Source: Candidatus Atribacteria bacterium 1244-E10-H5-B2 (GTDB lineage: Bacteria; Atribacterota; JS1; SB-45; 34-128). From it: a stretch of DNA of 11,039 nucleotides. Position numbers and translations under genes: made by a program. Location: positions 1 to 11,039 of the forward strand of contig NMQN01000526.1 of the NCBI GenBank assembly GCA_003575245.1, in the 5' to 3' direction. The notes beneath the pieces were generated by a model, which saw nothing but the letters and a program-made list of their open reading frames with translations, was not told where the DNA came from and made no database searches. Of the stretch, positions 1 through 6,326 are shown piece after piece. Position 1 is the stretch's first letter, and the number at the start of each line of letters is the position of its first letter.

Positions 1-1
1 A

Positions 2-427
2 CTATTAATCAGCGTGTCAGATATAATTGATGGTATGGTAGCCAAACAAGCGGAGAGCAGCTGTAAAGGAGGGGATATTTTTGACGTTATAGCTGATTTT
101 ATGGTAGTCTTATCAATATTTGTGCTTTGGTACTTAAAACAAATGGTGTCTGCATATATTATATTTTTAATTTTATTTTCTTTTATTACCTTTGGCTATA
201 TTTCTTTCTTGAAGAAGAAAATAATTAAAAATAAAATAGGAAAGTACGTAGGCGCTGTTTGTTTTTTGGGAATTACGGTTATTATCTTTACCAGATTATA
301 TTTTAAAGAAATGTATATTGTTTCGCAAAATCTGGTGGTAGTAATTATTTCTATTTACCTAATAATATCTATTATTGAAAATATAAGGAGTATTATAAAG
401 GAAGTAAGATATGAACAAAAAAGATAG
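2..427 (+). CDS. CDP-alcohol phosphatidyltransferase family protein, 5'-truncated by the window edge
   Basis: An integral membrane enzyme that would transfer a phosphoalcohol head group from a CDP-activated donor (phospholipid synthesis, PgsA/PssA-type superfamily); the exact acceptor cannot be told. The family signature D-x2-D-G-x2-A-R-x8-G-x3-D-x3-D is visible almost at the start: with the GTG at 14 as residue 1, D3, D6, G7, A10, K11, G20, D24 and D28 fit the spacing exactly, but the usual Arg is Lys. Four hydrophobic segments follow (about 25-43, 44-63, 76-93, 104-122). The frame is open back to base 2 (LLIS before the GTG), and family members have at least one membrane helix before the signature, so the GTG at 14 is unlikely to be the true start and the N-terminus lies outside the window. 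The last 17 bases overlap the next gene, suggesting co-transcription. The family call is firm; substrate unknown. Confidence 0.85.
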   Translation, partial: LLISVSDIIDGMVAKQAESSCKGGDIFDVIADFMVVLSIFVLWYLKQMVSAYIIFLILFSFITFGYISFLKKKIIKNKIGKYVGAVCFLGITVIIFTRLYFKEMYIVSQNLVVVIISIYLIISIIENIRSIIKEVRYEQKR

Positions 428-1304
428 TAGACAGGAAAAGATATCTATCGATTTTCGCATTATAATGGCAATAATCACAACTTTAATTTTCTGGGCCTCT
501 GCCTTTGCAGGTATTCGAGCGGGCTTAAAAGCCTACAGTCCTGAAAATTTGGTCCTTTTCCGTTTCTTAATAGCTTCATTAGTTTTATTAGTTTATGCTA
601 TAATTACCCGCATGCCTTTACCTGAAAGAAAAGACCTGCCCGCAATATTTTTTCTTGGCTTTATAGGTATAACTGTTTATCATCTTGCCCTCACCTTTGG
701 AGAATTAAAAGTAACTGCTGGTTCTGCCAGTCTTTTAATTGCCTCTGTTCCCATCTTTACTGCTATCCTGGCTATGCTTATCTTAAAAGAAAAGATTAAG
801 ACTTGGGGCTGGATAGGAGTTGCAATCAGTTTTTTGGGAGTAAGCTTGGTTGCCAGGGGAGAAGGTGAAGGAATTAGATTTGAACCAGCAGCTTTTTTGA
901 TTTTATTAGCAGCCATCAGTACGAGTTTTTACTTTGTTTTGCAAAAACCTTATTTAAAGAAATATTCTCCTTTAAAATTTGTAACTTACACAATCTGGAG
1001 CGGTACTTTTTTCCAAATATTTTTTTCACGAGGTTTATTTCAGAATATAAAAAATGCACCGATTGAGGCAACGCTGGCCATTATTTATATGGGTATTTTC
1101 CCGGCCGCCTTAGCTTATATTACCTGGACCTATGTCCTTTCTCGAATTCCAGCTTCTTTAGCAGTGAGCTATCTTTATTTATCCCCGGCATTAGCCATAT
1201 TAATTGCCTGGATATGGTTAGGGGAAATGCCTTTCTTTTTATCATTAGTGGGAGGGGCTCTTGCTCTGGCTGGGGTAATAATTGTGAATGTTTGGGGAAG
1301 ATGA
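411..1304 (+). CDS. EamA/DMT-family transporter (drug/metabolite exporter type)
   Basis: A 297-residue inner-membrane protein, the normal length for the drug/metabolite transporter superfamily, with about ten hydrophobic helices arranged as two EamA repeats. Repeat one spans roughly residues 17-148 (FWASAFAGIRAGL near 27-39; GSASLLIASVPIFTAILA near 105-121, followed by LKEKIKTWGWIGVAISFLG). Repeat two spans roughly 160-295 (PAALAYITWTYVLSRIPAS near 231-249, then SYLYLSPALAILIAWIWLGE). These are the usual conserved stretches of EamA proteins. The family exports amino acids, metabolites or drugs, or takes up small metabolites; the substrate cannot be predicted. The ATG at 411 has an AAAGGAAG-like ribosome site just upstream and lies inside the end of the preceding phosphatidyltransferase gene, so the two are probably translated from one mRNA. 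A probable terminator begins at its stop codon. Confidence 0.93.
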   Translation: MNKKDSRQEKISIDFRIIMAIITTLIFWASAFAGIRAGLKAYSPENLVLFRFLIASLVLLVYAIITRMPLPERKDLPAIFFLGFIGITVYHLALTFGELKVTAGSASLLIASVPIFTAILAMLILKEKIKTWGWIGVAISFLGVSLVARGEGEGIRFEPAAFLILLAAISTSFYFVLQKPYLKKYSPLKFVTYTIWSGTFFQIFFSRGLFQNIKNAPIEATLAIIYMGIFPAALAYITWTYVLSRIPASLAVSYLYLSPALAILIAWIWLGEMPFFLSLVGGALALAGVIIVNVWGR

Positions 1305-1340
1305 GGGTTTTATTAGCGTAAAAAACATCTTCTAATTTTT
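1297..1340 (+). terminator. Probable rho-independent terminator after the EamA transporter gene
   Basis: GAAGATG (1297-1303, overlapping the stop codon) pairs perfectly with CATCTTC (1326-1332). The 22-base loop contains a further TTTTA/TAAAA pairing that lengthens the stem. The hairpin is followed by TAATTTTT. The stem is AT-rich and bulged, so the call is moderate, but the position right at the gene end supports it. Confidence 0.5.
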
Positions 1341-1560
1341 AATTGAAAAAAGAAGGAAGATAGGAAGAGATTGTGGTAAAATAAAAGGTAAAGTATTTAA
1401 TAATAAAATATAAGCATATCTAATAGGAAGGTTCATTGATAACTGAGAAAAAATTGCACGGTATTTTGAAATAAAAGTGGGAAGAAGTAGCACAATTAAC
1501 AGAAAATAGATTAGAAAAATCATATGAAAACGATTGTAACCCAAAAAGTAAAAAAAAGAA

Positions 1561-1639
1561 TGTAGGGGCACGATGTATCGTGCCCCTAGGAGAAATTAGG
1601 TAATAATATGGTGAGGGCACAATTCATTGTGCCCCTACA
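1561..1639. repeat. REP-like palindrome pair enclosed by an 11-bp inverted repeat
   Basis: Two palindromes of related sequence stand 22 bases apart. The first has perfect 12-base arms (1563-1574 and 1577-1588; TAGGGGCACGAT) around a 2-base centre. The second (arms 1611-1623 and 1626-1638, centre TC) is near-perfect, with one G-T and one A-C mismatch. The outer ends TGTAGGGGCAC (1561-1571) and GTGCCCCTACA (1629-1639) are exact inverted repeats, so the whole 79-base unit is itself a larger inverted repeat. This matches the form of REP pairs (BIMEs) or very small non-autonomous elements that are moved by REP-associated Y1 transposases; no transposase is visible here. Confidence 0.72.
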
Positions 1640-1676
1640 ACATGATTATAACTAAAAATATTATAAGAATTTTAAA

Positions 1677-1707
1677 TTGGCACAGTAATTGCTTTAATAT
1701 ATATAAT
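1677..1707 (+). promoter_or_regulatory. Candidate sigma-70-type promoter upstream of the export operon
   Basis: TTGGCA (1677-1682) lies upstream of TATATA (1700-1705, 17-base spacer), which runs into TATAAT (1702-1707, 19-base spacer). It would give a leader of roughly 310 bases containing all the hairpins before the first export gene. In DNA this AT-rich a chance match is quite possible. Confidence 0.25.
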
Positions 1708-1750
1708 AGATATAGATAAATAGAATAGTAAACTGCCACTGCCATAGGCG

Positions 1751-1771
1751 ATATCTTTCAAAGAAAGATAT
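1751..1771. repeat. Perfect 9-bp hairpin followed by a T-rich run
   Basis: ATATCTTTC (1751-1759) and GAAAGATAT (1763-1771) pair perfectly around a 3-base AAA loop, and TATTATTTTT follows from 1771. The shape is terminator-like but the stem is weak (mostly A-T). If the candidate promoter near 1677 is real, this could stop or slow early transcripts; that is only inference. Confidence 0.4.
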
Positions 1772-1789
1772 ATTATTTTTACCTACTCT

Positions 1790-1806
1790 GTGAAGCCTTG
1801 CTTCAC
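1790..1806. repeat. Perfect 7-bp hairpin
   Basis: GTGAAGC (1790-1796) and GCTTCAC (1800-1806) pair perfectly around a 3-base loop, directly before the second REP-like cluster. It may be part of the same repeat material. No T-run follows, so it does not look like a terminator. Confidence 0.4.
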
Positions 1807-1820
1807 CGGGGTTATTCTGT

Positions 1821-1927
1821 TGTAGGAGTTCGATTCATTGAACCCGCAAGGAAACGGGTCGGATAAATTCGACCCCTACTTCGACAGGCGGGCCTGCCCT
1901 CGTGAAAACGGGGAACGCCTATCCTAC
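1821..1927. repeat. Composite REP-like element with several nested hairpins
   Basis: The core unit 1822-1879 is closed by GTAGG (1822-1826) and CCTAC (1875-1879). Inside are GTTCGAT/ATTGAAC (1828-1834, 1837-1843; one G-T pair), CCCG/CGGG (1843-1846, 1855-1858) and GGGTCGGAT/ATTCGACCC (1856-1864, 1867-1875; one mismatch). Beyond it come CAGGC/GCCTG (1885-1889, 1892-1896), an outer AGGCG/CGCCT pair (1886-1890, 1916-1920), and finally GTAGGA (1822-1827) with TCCTAC (1922-1927). The GTAGGGG-like ends and the ATTCATTG core resemble the elements at 1561-1639, so these look like one repeat family. It is richer in G+C than its surroundings, consistent with an inserted element. Confidence 0.65.
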
Positions 1928-1946
1928 GGTTTTATATTGGTCATTA

Positions 1947-1977
1947 CCGCCTGGTACTCAAATTGAGTGCCAGGTGG
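1947..1977. repeat. Long 14-bp hairpin just upstream of the export operon
   Basis: Positions 1947-1960 (ending CCTGGTACTCA) pair with 1964-1977 (beginning TGAGTGCCAGG) around a 3-base AAT loop; two positions are G-U pairs and the rest are Watson-Crick. It ends 47 bases before the GTG start at 2025. ATTTCTAAGTTT follows, too broken a T-run for a confident terminator. It could be another dispersed repeat or an mRNA leader structure. Confidence 0.55.
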
Positions 1978-2008
1978 ATTTCTAAGTTTAATTAAAAATA
2001 TATAATAG

Positions 2009-2015
2009 AAAGGTG
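2009..2015 (+). promoter_or_regulatory. Ribosome binding site that sets the GTG start of the first export gene
   Basis: AAAGGTG stands 9 bases before the GTG at 2025. The only nearby ATG (2018) is in another frame and meets a stop after four codons, and a signal peptide begins directly at the GTG, so the GTG is the supported start. Confidence 0.6.
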
Positions 2016-2024
2016 TGATGCTTT

Positions 2025-3098
2025 GTGATTAAAAATATAGCAAAAGGTACAATATTATTTCTGGTCATATTTTTTATTTTTTCCGGTGCATTGTTCGCTG
2101 CAGAAACGAAAGAGATGAATCTTAGCCAGGCAATTAATTTATCCTTAGAAAATAATTTAAATTTAAAGATAGCCAATTTAGATTTAAAAAATGCCCAAAT
2201 AGATTATGAAAAGACTAAGGCGAATAACCTGCTCACCGAATCGCGCTACATACAATTACAGGGAGATTTAGGACTGCTTCAGGCAAAGGATAATTATACC
2301 CAGACCAGAAATGAGGTAATTATCGATGTAGTCCAAAAATATCTTCAGTTAAACCAGGCTGAAAAAAATATTACCGCTAATAGCAAAGAAGCAGAATTAG
2401 AGAAAAATTTATTGGAGGAAGTTAAAGCACAGGTTAAGGCCGGGCACAAAGGAAGTTTAGATCTTCTTCAACAGGAAAATAAATACAATAACGCTGTCTT
2501 TAATTTAGAGAAAGCCAATGATGACTACCATCAATCTTTTGAAGAATTTAAATTAGAGTTGGGATTAAGTAATCAGGAGGAAGAAGAGTTTAATTTAATC
2601 GAGGTAGACTACCCCGAAATATGGAAGACAGGCGAAGAAGAAGCTCTAAAAATGGCTATTGAAAATAGTTTTATTTTGGAATTACGGAAAAGGCAGATAG
2701 AATTGGCTAAAGTTGATTTAGAGAGGGCTGAGGTAACCGCAAGTCCGGAGTTAGATTTACGGAAACTTAAAAATAATATAGGATTAGCTAATCTAAATTT
2801 TAGTAAAACTCAAAAAGAATTAGATAATTCAATTAGAAAACAATTTTATACTTATAAGCAGACTATTAATGGTTTAGATTTAAGCCAACAAAACTTGAAT
2901 CAGGCTAAGGAAAATAATAGTATTATAATCGATCAGGTAAAGGCAGGTCTTAAAACCGAAAATGATCTTTTATCAGCAGAAATAAGTTTATTGCAGGCAG
3001 AGTATAATTTAAAGTCAACCATCCTCAACTATTATATGGCTAAATTAACTTTACAGAAATTGATAGGGCAGAGGATTGAAGAGGGAGAGATTGAATGA
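2025..3098 (+). CDS. TolC-family (OEP) protein apparently lacking the outer-membrane barrel strands
   Basis: A 357-residue exported protein of the outer membrane efflux (OEP/TolC) family, the first gene of an ABC export operon. A signal peptide covers about 1-26 (hydrophobic 9-24, ALFAA at its end). Two family repeats follow. Repeat one: MNLSQAINLSLENNLNLKIA (31-50), then helices to about 180 with a coil tip at VKAGHKGSLDLLQQENKY (137-154). Repeat two: EEALKMAIENSFILELRKRQ (205-224), then helices to about 350 with a tip at VKAGLKTENDLLSAEISLLQ (305-324), ending ALTLQKLIG-like at 340-348. In ordinary family members some tens of residues of beta strand sit after the first long helix of each repeat; here only short helix-like stretches are present (about 68-92 and 239-262). 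The protein is accordingly shorter than the usual 420-480. It may form a periplasmic helical tube or partner the next gene product. Its stop overlaps the next start by four bases. Family call firm, barrel loss inferred from reading alone. Confidence 0.88.
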   Translation: MIKNIAKGTILFLVIFFIFSGALFAAETKEMNLSQAINLSLENNLNLKIANLDLKNAQIDYEKTKANNLLTESRYIQLQGDLGLLQAKDNYTQTRNEVIIDVVQKYLQLNQAEKNITANSKEAELEKNLLEEVKAQVKAGHKGSLDLLQQENKYNNAVFNLEKANDDYHQSFEEFKLELGLSNQEEEEFNLIEVDYPEIWKTGEEEALKMAIENSFILELRKRQIELAKVDLERAEVTASPELDLRKLKNNIGLANLNFSKTQKELDNSIRKQFYTYKQTINGLDLSQQNLNQAKENNSIIIDQVKAGLKTENDLLSAEISLLQAEYNLKSTILNYYMAKLTLQKLIGQRIEEGEIE

Positions 3099-4543
3099 AC
3101 CGAATTAGAAAAAATAATTCGTTTTTTATTTTATGTTTAATAATATTCACAAGTTTTATCTTTACCGGGGCGAATGTCCAGGCCAAAGATATTTCTTTAG
3201 AAGAAGCTCTTAATTGGGGGATTGAAAATAATTCTTCAATTAAAGAAATAAAAAATAGTATTGAGACCATAGAAAGAAGTTTAAATTTAATCGATACTGA
3301 ATATGCCTTTAAAACCAATATTAGCGCTAATCCGATTATTGCCGGTGGTTTCGAAGAACAGACTGACGATAACTCAAATGGTGTCGATGAGGGAGATACC
3401 ACTTTCGATAGCATTAGTAGTCCTAAAATTAGTTTAAAAACTACAAAATTATTTCCTAACGGAATAATCCTTCAATCGGAAATTTCTTTAAAAGAGGAAG
3501 ACTTGTTTAATCTGGAAAAGCTTTCGGAAGGACCCGATAGCATTTTCAGTGCAACCAAAAACCTTTATCCTGTACTTCCCATCAAATCAGAACAGGAAAA
3601 ATATTTAGCTTCTAATAACTTGCTTAAAGCCAGGGAAAATCTAACCTGGCAGCAAGAATACAAAAAGATAGAATTTTTAGAATCTTATTTTAATCTTTTA
3701 CGTCTGCAGGAAAGATTGTCATTAGCTAAAACTAATTTTCAGTATGCTCAAGATGATTTAGATAAGATATTAAAAAAAATTGAGATTGGAGAAGCAGGAG
3801 AAAGACAGGAAATAGATGCAAAGATCGCTCTGAAAAAAGCAGAGATAGGTTTTTTGCAAGCTCAGAATACTTTTCTTCAACAAAAGAACAGTTGGTATTT
3901 GAATCTAAATTTACCGGAAGAAACCGAAGTGCCTTTGGTGGAAGATTCGCCTTTTTTAGAAGAGATTATAAAATGGGCTGATTCTTTAGAATTAAATTTA
4001 AAAGAAGAAGAGTTAATAGAGTTAGCAGTAGATAACTACTATGGAATTAGAAATATTCTCCTGGATCAAGATAGCTCTCAAAAAGAAGCAGAATGGAATT
4101 TGACAAAAAATAAACCACAGGTTGATTTATTTGGCGCTTATAGAAGCAAGGATAATAGTTGGGGAATTGGAATTGAATTAAGTTACGATATCTCCGACGG
4201 AGGAAAACAAAAGATAGAAGACGAAGGATATCAAGCGAAATTAAAAAATTTAAAGGATAATTATTTACAAATAGTCTCTGAGTTGAAATTAGAATTATCT
4301 GGTCTAATCAATCAGCAGGAAATAAATAATTTAAACTTAGAAGAAAAATTAATGTCCTGGGAGAAAGCTAAATTAGAAGAAGAATCTTATCAAATACAAC
4401 TTAAACAGGGTCTAATTAGTGATAGTGAATTTCAGTACAAGATGCTTGGTTGGCAGGAATCAGAAATAAATCTTAAATCTTCCAGAGACGAGATTTTAAT
4501 AAATAAATTACGTATAGCTCAATTTTTAGGATTCAGAAAATAG
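3095..4543 (+). CDS. TolC-family outer-membrane efflux protein
   Basis: A 482-residue OEP/TolC-family protein, the normal length, expected to trimerise into an outer-membrane barrel continued by a periplasmic helical tunnel. A signal peptide (about 1-30) ends in ANVQA. The first repeat begins with ISLEEALNWGIENNSSIKEI (33-52); a region with beta-strand character and Gly/Asn/Asp-rich loops covers about 72-165 (SANPIIAGGFEE, then PKISLKTTKLFPNGIILQSEISL). Long helices run about 166-270 with the tip near IEIGEAGERQEIDAK (229-243). The second repeat starts near 303; its barrel strands are clear at PQVDLFGAYRSKDNSWGIGIELSYDISDGG (341-370), the usual family sequence. Its helices run 371-480 with the tip near LKQGLISDSE (436-445). 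The ATG overlaps the preceding stop as ATGA, so translation is probably coupled. The MacA-like adaptor gene follows 28 bases later. Confidence 0.92.
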   Translation: MNRIRKNNSFFILCLIIFTSFIFTGANVQAKDISLEEALNWGIENNSSIKEIKNSIETIERSLNLIDTEYAFKTNISANPIIAGGFEEQTDDNSNGVDEGDTTFDSISSPKISLKTTKLFPNGIILQSEISLKEEDLFNLEKLSEGPDSIFSATKNLYPVLPIKSEQEKYLASNNLLKARENLTWQQEYKKIEFLESYFNLLRLQERLSLAKTNFQYAQDDLDKILKKIEIGEAGERQEIDAKIALKKAEIGFLQAQNTFLQQKNSWYLNLNLPEETEVPLVEDSPFLEEIIKWADSLELNLKEEELIELAVDNYYGIRNILLDQDSSQKEAEWNLTKNKPQVDLFGAYRSKDNSWGIGIELSYDISDGGKQKIEDEGYQAKLKNLKDNYLQIVSELKLELSGLINQQEINNLNLEEKLMSWEKAKLEEESYQIQLKQGLISDSEFQYKMLGWQESEINLKSSRDEILINKLRIAQFLGFRK

Positions 4544-4571
4544 CAGTTTAAGGGTAAGGAGTGAAAAAAAG

Positions 4572-5615
4572 ATGAAGAAGAAATGGTTGATTATCGGAGT
4601 AATTATTATTTTAGTAATTATTGCTCTTTTTGTCGGGAGCAGGTTTTTAAATAAAACAGATGAAGAGGAATTAACTGAACAAAAGATCAAGATTACTCCT
4701 CAGATGGTTTCATCTGTAGAGCGGGGAGATCTCAAAAAGACGGTTTCTACCAGTGGTTACCTGCAGCCGGCAGATAAAAAATTACTTACTTTTAACTTGA
4801 ATGGTGAAATTGAAGAAATTTTAATTGCTGAGGGTCAGCGTGTTTCCGAGGGAGAAGAATTAATGCGGTTAGAGAGGAGTCAACAGGAATTAAACTATTT
4901 AATAGCAAAAAATACCTATGAATTAATTAAAACGAGTGGTTCAGAAAGCGAAATAAATGAACAAGAGCTAAATTTTCAAATTGCTAAGAAAAATTTAGAA
5001 GATACCACTCTTAAAGCCCCATTTTCCGGTTTGATTACTAATGTTTCCGTTAAACCGGATGATTACATTAATTCAGGAAGTGAAGTAGCTTATATAATTG
5101 ATGACAGCAGCTATGAAATAGAAGTTGCAGTTAATGAGATTGATAGCTTGGAGATAGAAGTAGGGCAGGAGGTAATTATTATCCTGGATGCTTTCCCTGG
5201 GAGAGAATTTTCAGGAAGAGTAAGGGAGATCCATAATTACACTCAAAATGTAAACGGAGTAGTTACTCTTCCGGTTACAGTGCAGTTAGATAAGACAGAT
5301 AAACAGTTTAAGCCCGGTTTTTCCGCTTTAGTGGAAATTGTTATTGGTAAAGCAGAAGGCGAATTATTAGTTCCTATTAGTGCAATCCTTGACCGAAAAG
5401 GGCAGCAGATGGTAGTTAAAGTGGTGGATAATAAGCCGGTGTTCACTCCGGTAAAAGCCGGATTTAGCGATGGAGTTTATACTGCAATCGAAGAGGGATT
5501 GGCAGAAGGTGAAGAGATAGTGATAAATGTTTACGAATTTGCTAAAGCAGGTTCTAAAAACGATGGTACACAACGGACCCCAGGAATGGGTGGATTTATG
5601 AGGCAGCACGAATAA
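4572..5615 (+). CDS. MacA/HlyD-type periplasmic adaptor subunit
   Basis: A 347-residue membrane fusion protein that would link the inner-membrane ABC transporter to the TolC-type duct. An N-terminal membrane anchor lies at about 5-23, so it is tethered and mostly periplasmic. Domains in order: first lipoyl half (about 69-100, NLNGEIEEILIAEGQRVSEG), a short alpha-hairpin (101-146), second lipoyl half (147-178, LKAPFSGLITNVSVKPDDYI), beta-barrel domain (about 180-258, with VGQEVIIILDAFPGREFSG), and membrane-proximal domain (about 262-325, LLVPISAILDRKGQQMVVKV). The C-terminal tail TPGMGGFMRQHE is Gly/Met-rich, as in some MacA-like proteins. The alpha-hairpin, only about 45 residues, is short for a TolC-docking adaptor. 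AAGGAG (4556-4561) lies 10 bases before the ATG. It sits between the duct genes and the ABC genes of the same operon. The family is firm; cargo is unknown. Confidence 0.92.
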   Translation: MKKKWLIIGVIIILVIIALFVGSRFLNKTDEEELTEQKIKITPQMVSSVERGDLKKTVSTSGYLQPADKKLLTFNLNGEIEEILIAEGQRVSEGEELMRLERSQQELNYLIAKNTYELIKTSGSESEINEQELNFQIAKKNLEDTTLKAPFSGLITNVSVKPDDYINSGSEVAYIIDDSSYEIEVAVNEIDSLEIEVGQEVIIILDAFPGREFSGRVREIHNYTQNVNGVVTLPVTVQLDKTDKQFKPGFSALVEIVIGKAEGELLVPISAILDRKGQQMVVKVVDNKPVFTPVKAGFSDGVYTAIEEGLAEGEEIVINVYEFAKAGSKNDGTQRTPGMGGFMRQHE

Positions 5616-5648
5616 AGATTAGTAAAATAATATAAAGGCAATATCTAA

Positions 5649-6326
5649 ATGTTAGAGATAAAAAAAATAAAAAAAATATACCAGATGGGAAAAGTGAAGG
5701 TGGAAGCCTTAAGGGGAGTTTCCTTTTATATTGATAAAGGAGAATTCGTAGCTATTATGGGCCCTTCCGGTTCCGGTAAGTCTACTTTAATGCATATTAT
5801 CGGTTGTCTCGATCAACCTACAGAGGGTAGTTTCGTAATCGGAGGAAAGGACGTAAGCAAACTGAATGATGATAGACTGGCTGAGATTCGCAATAAGAGT
5901 ATTGGTTTTGTTTTTCAGCAATATAATCTCTTGTCTCGAACCAGTATTTTGCATAATGTGGAAATCCCACTTATCTATGCAGGGCTAAAGAGTAAACAGA
6001 GAAGAAAGTTAGCTATGCAAGCATTAGAGAGTGTGGGCTTAGGTGATAGAGTAAAACATAAACCTAATGAGATATCGGGCGGAGAAAAACAAAGAGCTGC
6101 TATTGCTCGGGCTTTAATTAATGATCCCTTAATTATTTTAGCTGATGAACCAACCGGGAATTTGGATACTAAAACCGGAGAAGAGATTATGAAAATCTTT
6201 TATAAATTACACCAACAAGGAAATACTGTTATTATGGTAACTCATGAAGCGGAAGTTGCCAGACATGCCCGAAGGATTATTCATTTGCGTGATGGTTTAA
6301 TTGAAAAGGATGAAGCAAAGAAATGA
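5649..6326 (+). CDS. ABC transporter ATPase, MacB/LolD type
   Basis: A 225-residue cytoplasmic ATPase that would power the export system. It has every catalytic motif: Walker [10 protein letters not shown] (38-46), Q-loop FVFQQYNLL (87-95), signature ISGGEKQR (142-149), Walker B LIILADEP (161-168) with D166 and E167, D-loop NLD (171-173) and switch histidine H199 in VTHE. The length, the GCLDQPTEG stretch after Walker A (52-60) and the FQQYNLL Q-loop place it with the MacB/LolD/FtsE-like group that pairs with FtsX-domain permeases. In E. coli MacB the ATPase is fused to the permease; here it is separate, as is common in Gram-positive-type genomes. AAAGG (5634-5638) stands 10 bases before the ATG. 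Its TGA overlaps the permease ATG by four bases, so the two are likely made in step. Confidence 0.95.
   Translation: MLEIKKIKKIYQMGKVKVEALRGVSFYIDKGEFVAIMGPSGSGKSTLMHIIGCLDQPTEGSFVIGGKDVSKLNDDRLAEIRNKSIGFVFQQYNLLSRTSILHNVEIPLIYAGLKSKQRRKLAMQALESVGLGDRVKHKPNEISGGEKQRAAIARALINDPLIILADEPTGNLDTKTGEEIMKIFYKLHQQGNTVIMVTHEAEVARHARRIIHLRDGLIEKDEAKK

Larger units (their letters stand above)
1305..2024. other. Intergenic region without a convincing gene, rich in palindromic repeats
   Basis: This stretch of about 720 bases separates the transporter gene from the export operon. From 1341 to 1560 it is plain AT-rich sequence with no hairpin, RNA gene or coding pattern I can support. From 1561 to 1980 it holds two REP-like repeat clusters (1561-1639 and 1821-1927), hairpins at 1751-1771, 1790-1806 and 1947-1977, and a weak candidate promoter near 1677. 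Open frames on the minus strand at its left end give low-complexity Leu/Phe/Ile-rich peptides with no domain or good ribosome site, and look like chance frames in AT-rich DNA. Confidence 0.7.

Noticed and set aside
680..916. Minus-strand open frame opposite the EamA transporter gene
   Set aside because: It is fully inside a clear transporter gene; Lys/Ser/Pro-rich peptide with no recognisable motif. Similar antisense frames at 3040-3414, 5243-5609, 8349-8642, 9210-9449 and 10200-10391 were rejected for the same reason.
1332..1620. Minus-strand open frames of 79 and 66 codons in the intergenic region
   Set aside because: They encode Leu/Phe/Ile/Tyr-rich low-complexity peptides from AT-rich DNA, overlap each other, begin in or near the repeat at 1561-1639, and show no domain or good ribosome site.
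1561..1927. CRISPR array
   Set aside because: The repeats are palindromes of differing sequence and unequal spacing, with no regular direct repeat-spacer pattern and no cas genes.
1740..1980. tRNA or riboswitch suggested by the multi-stem folding
   Set aside because: No anticodon arm, T-loop sequence or known riboswitch core could be found; the stems are better explained as REP-like repeats.
2001..2006. TATAAT as a -10 box for the export operon
   Set aside because: It is only 18 bases before the GTG start, so transcription would begin inside the ribosome site, and there is no -35 match at the right distance.
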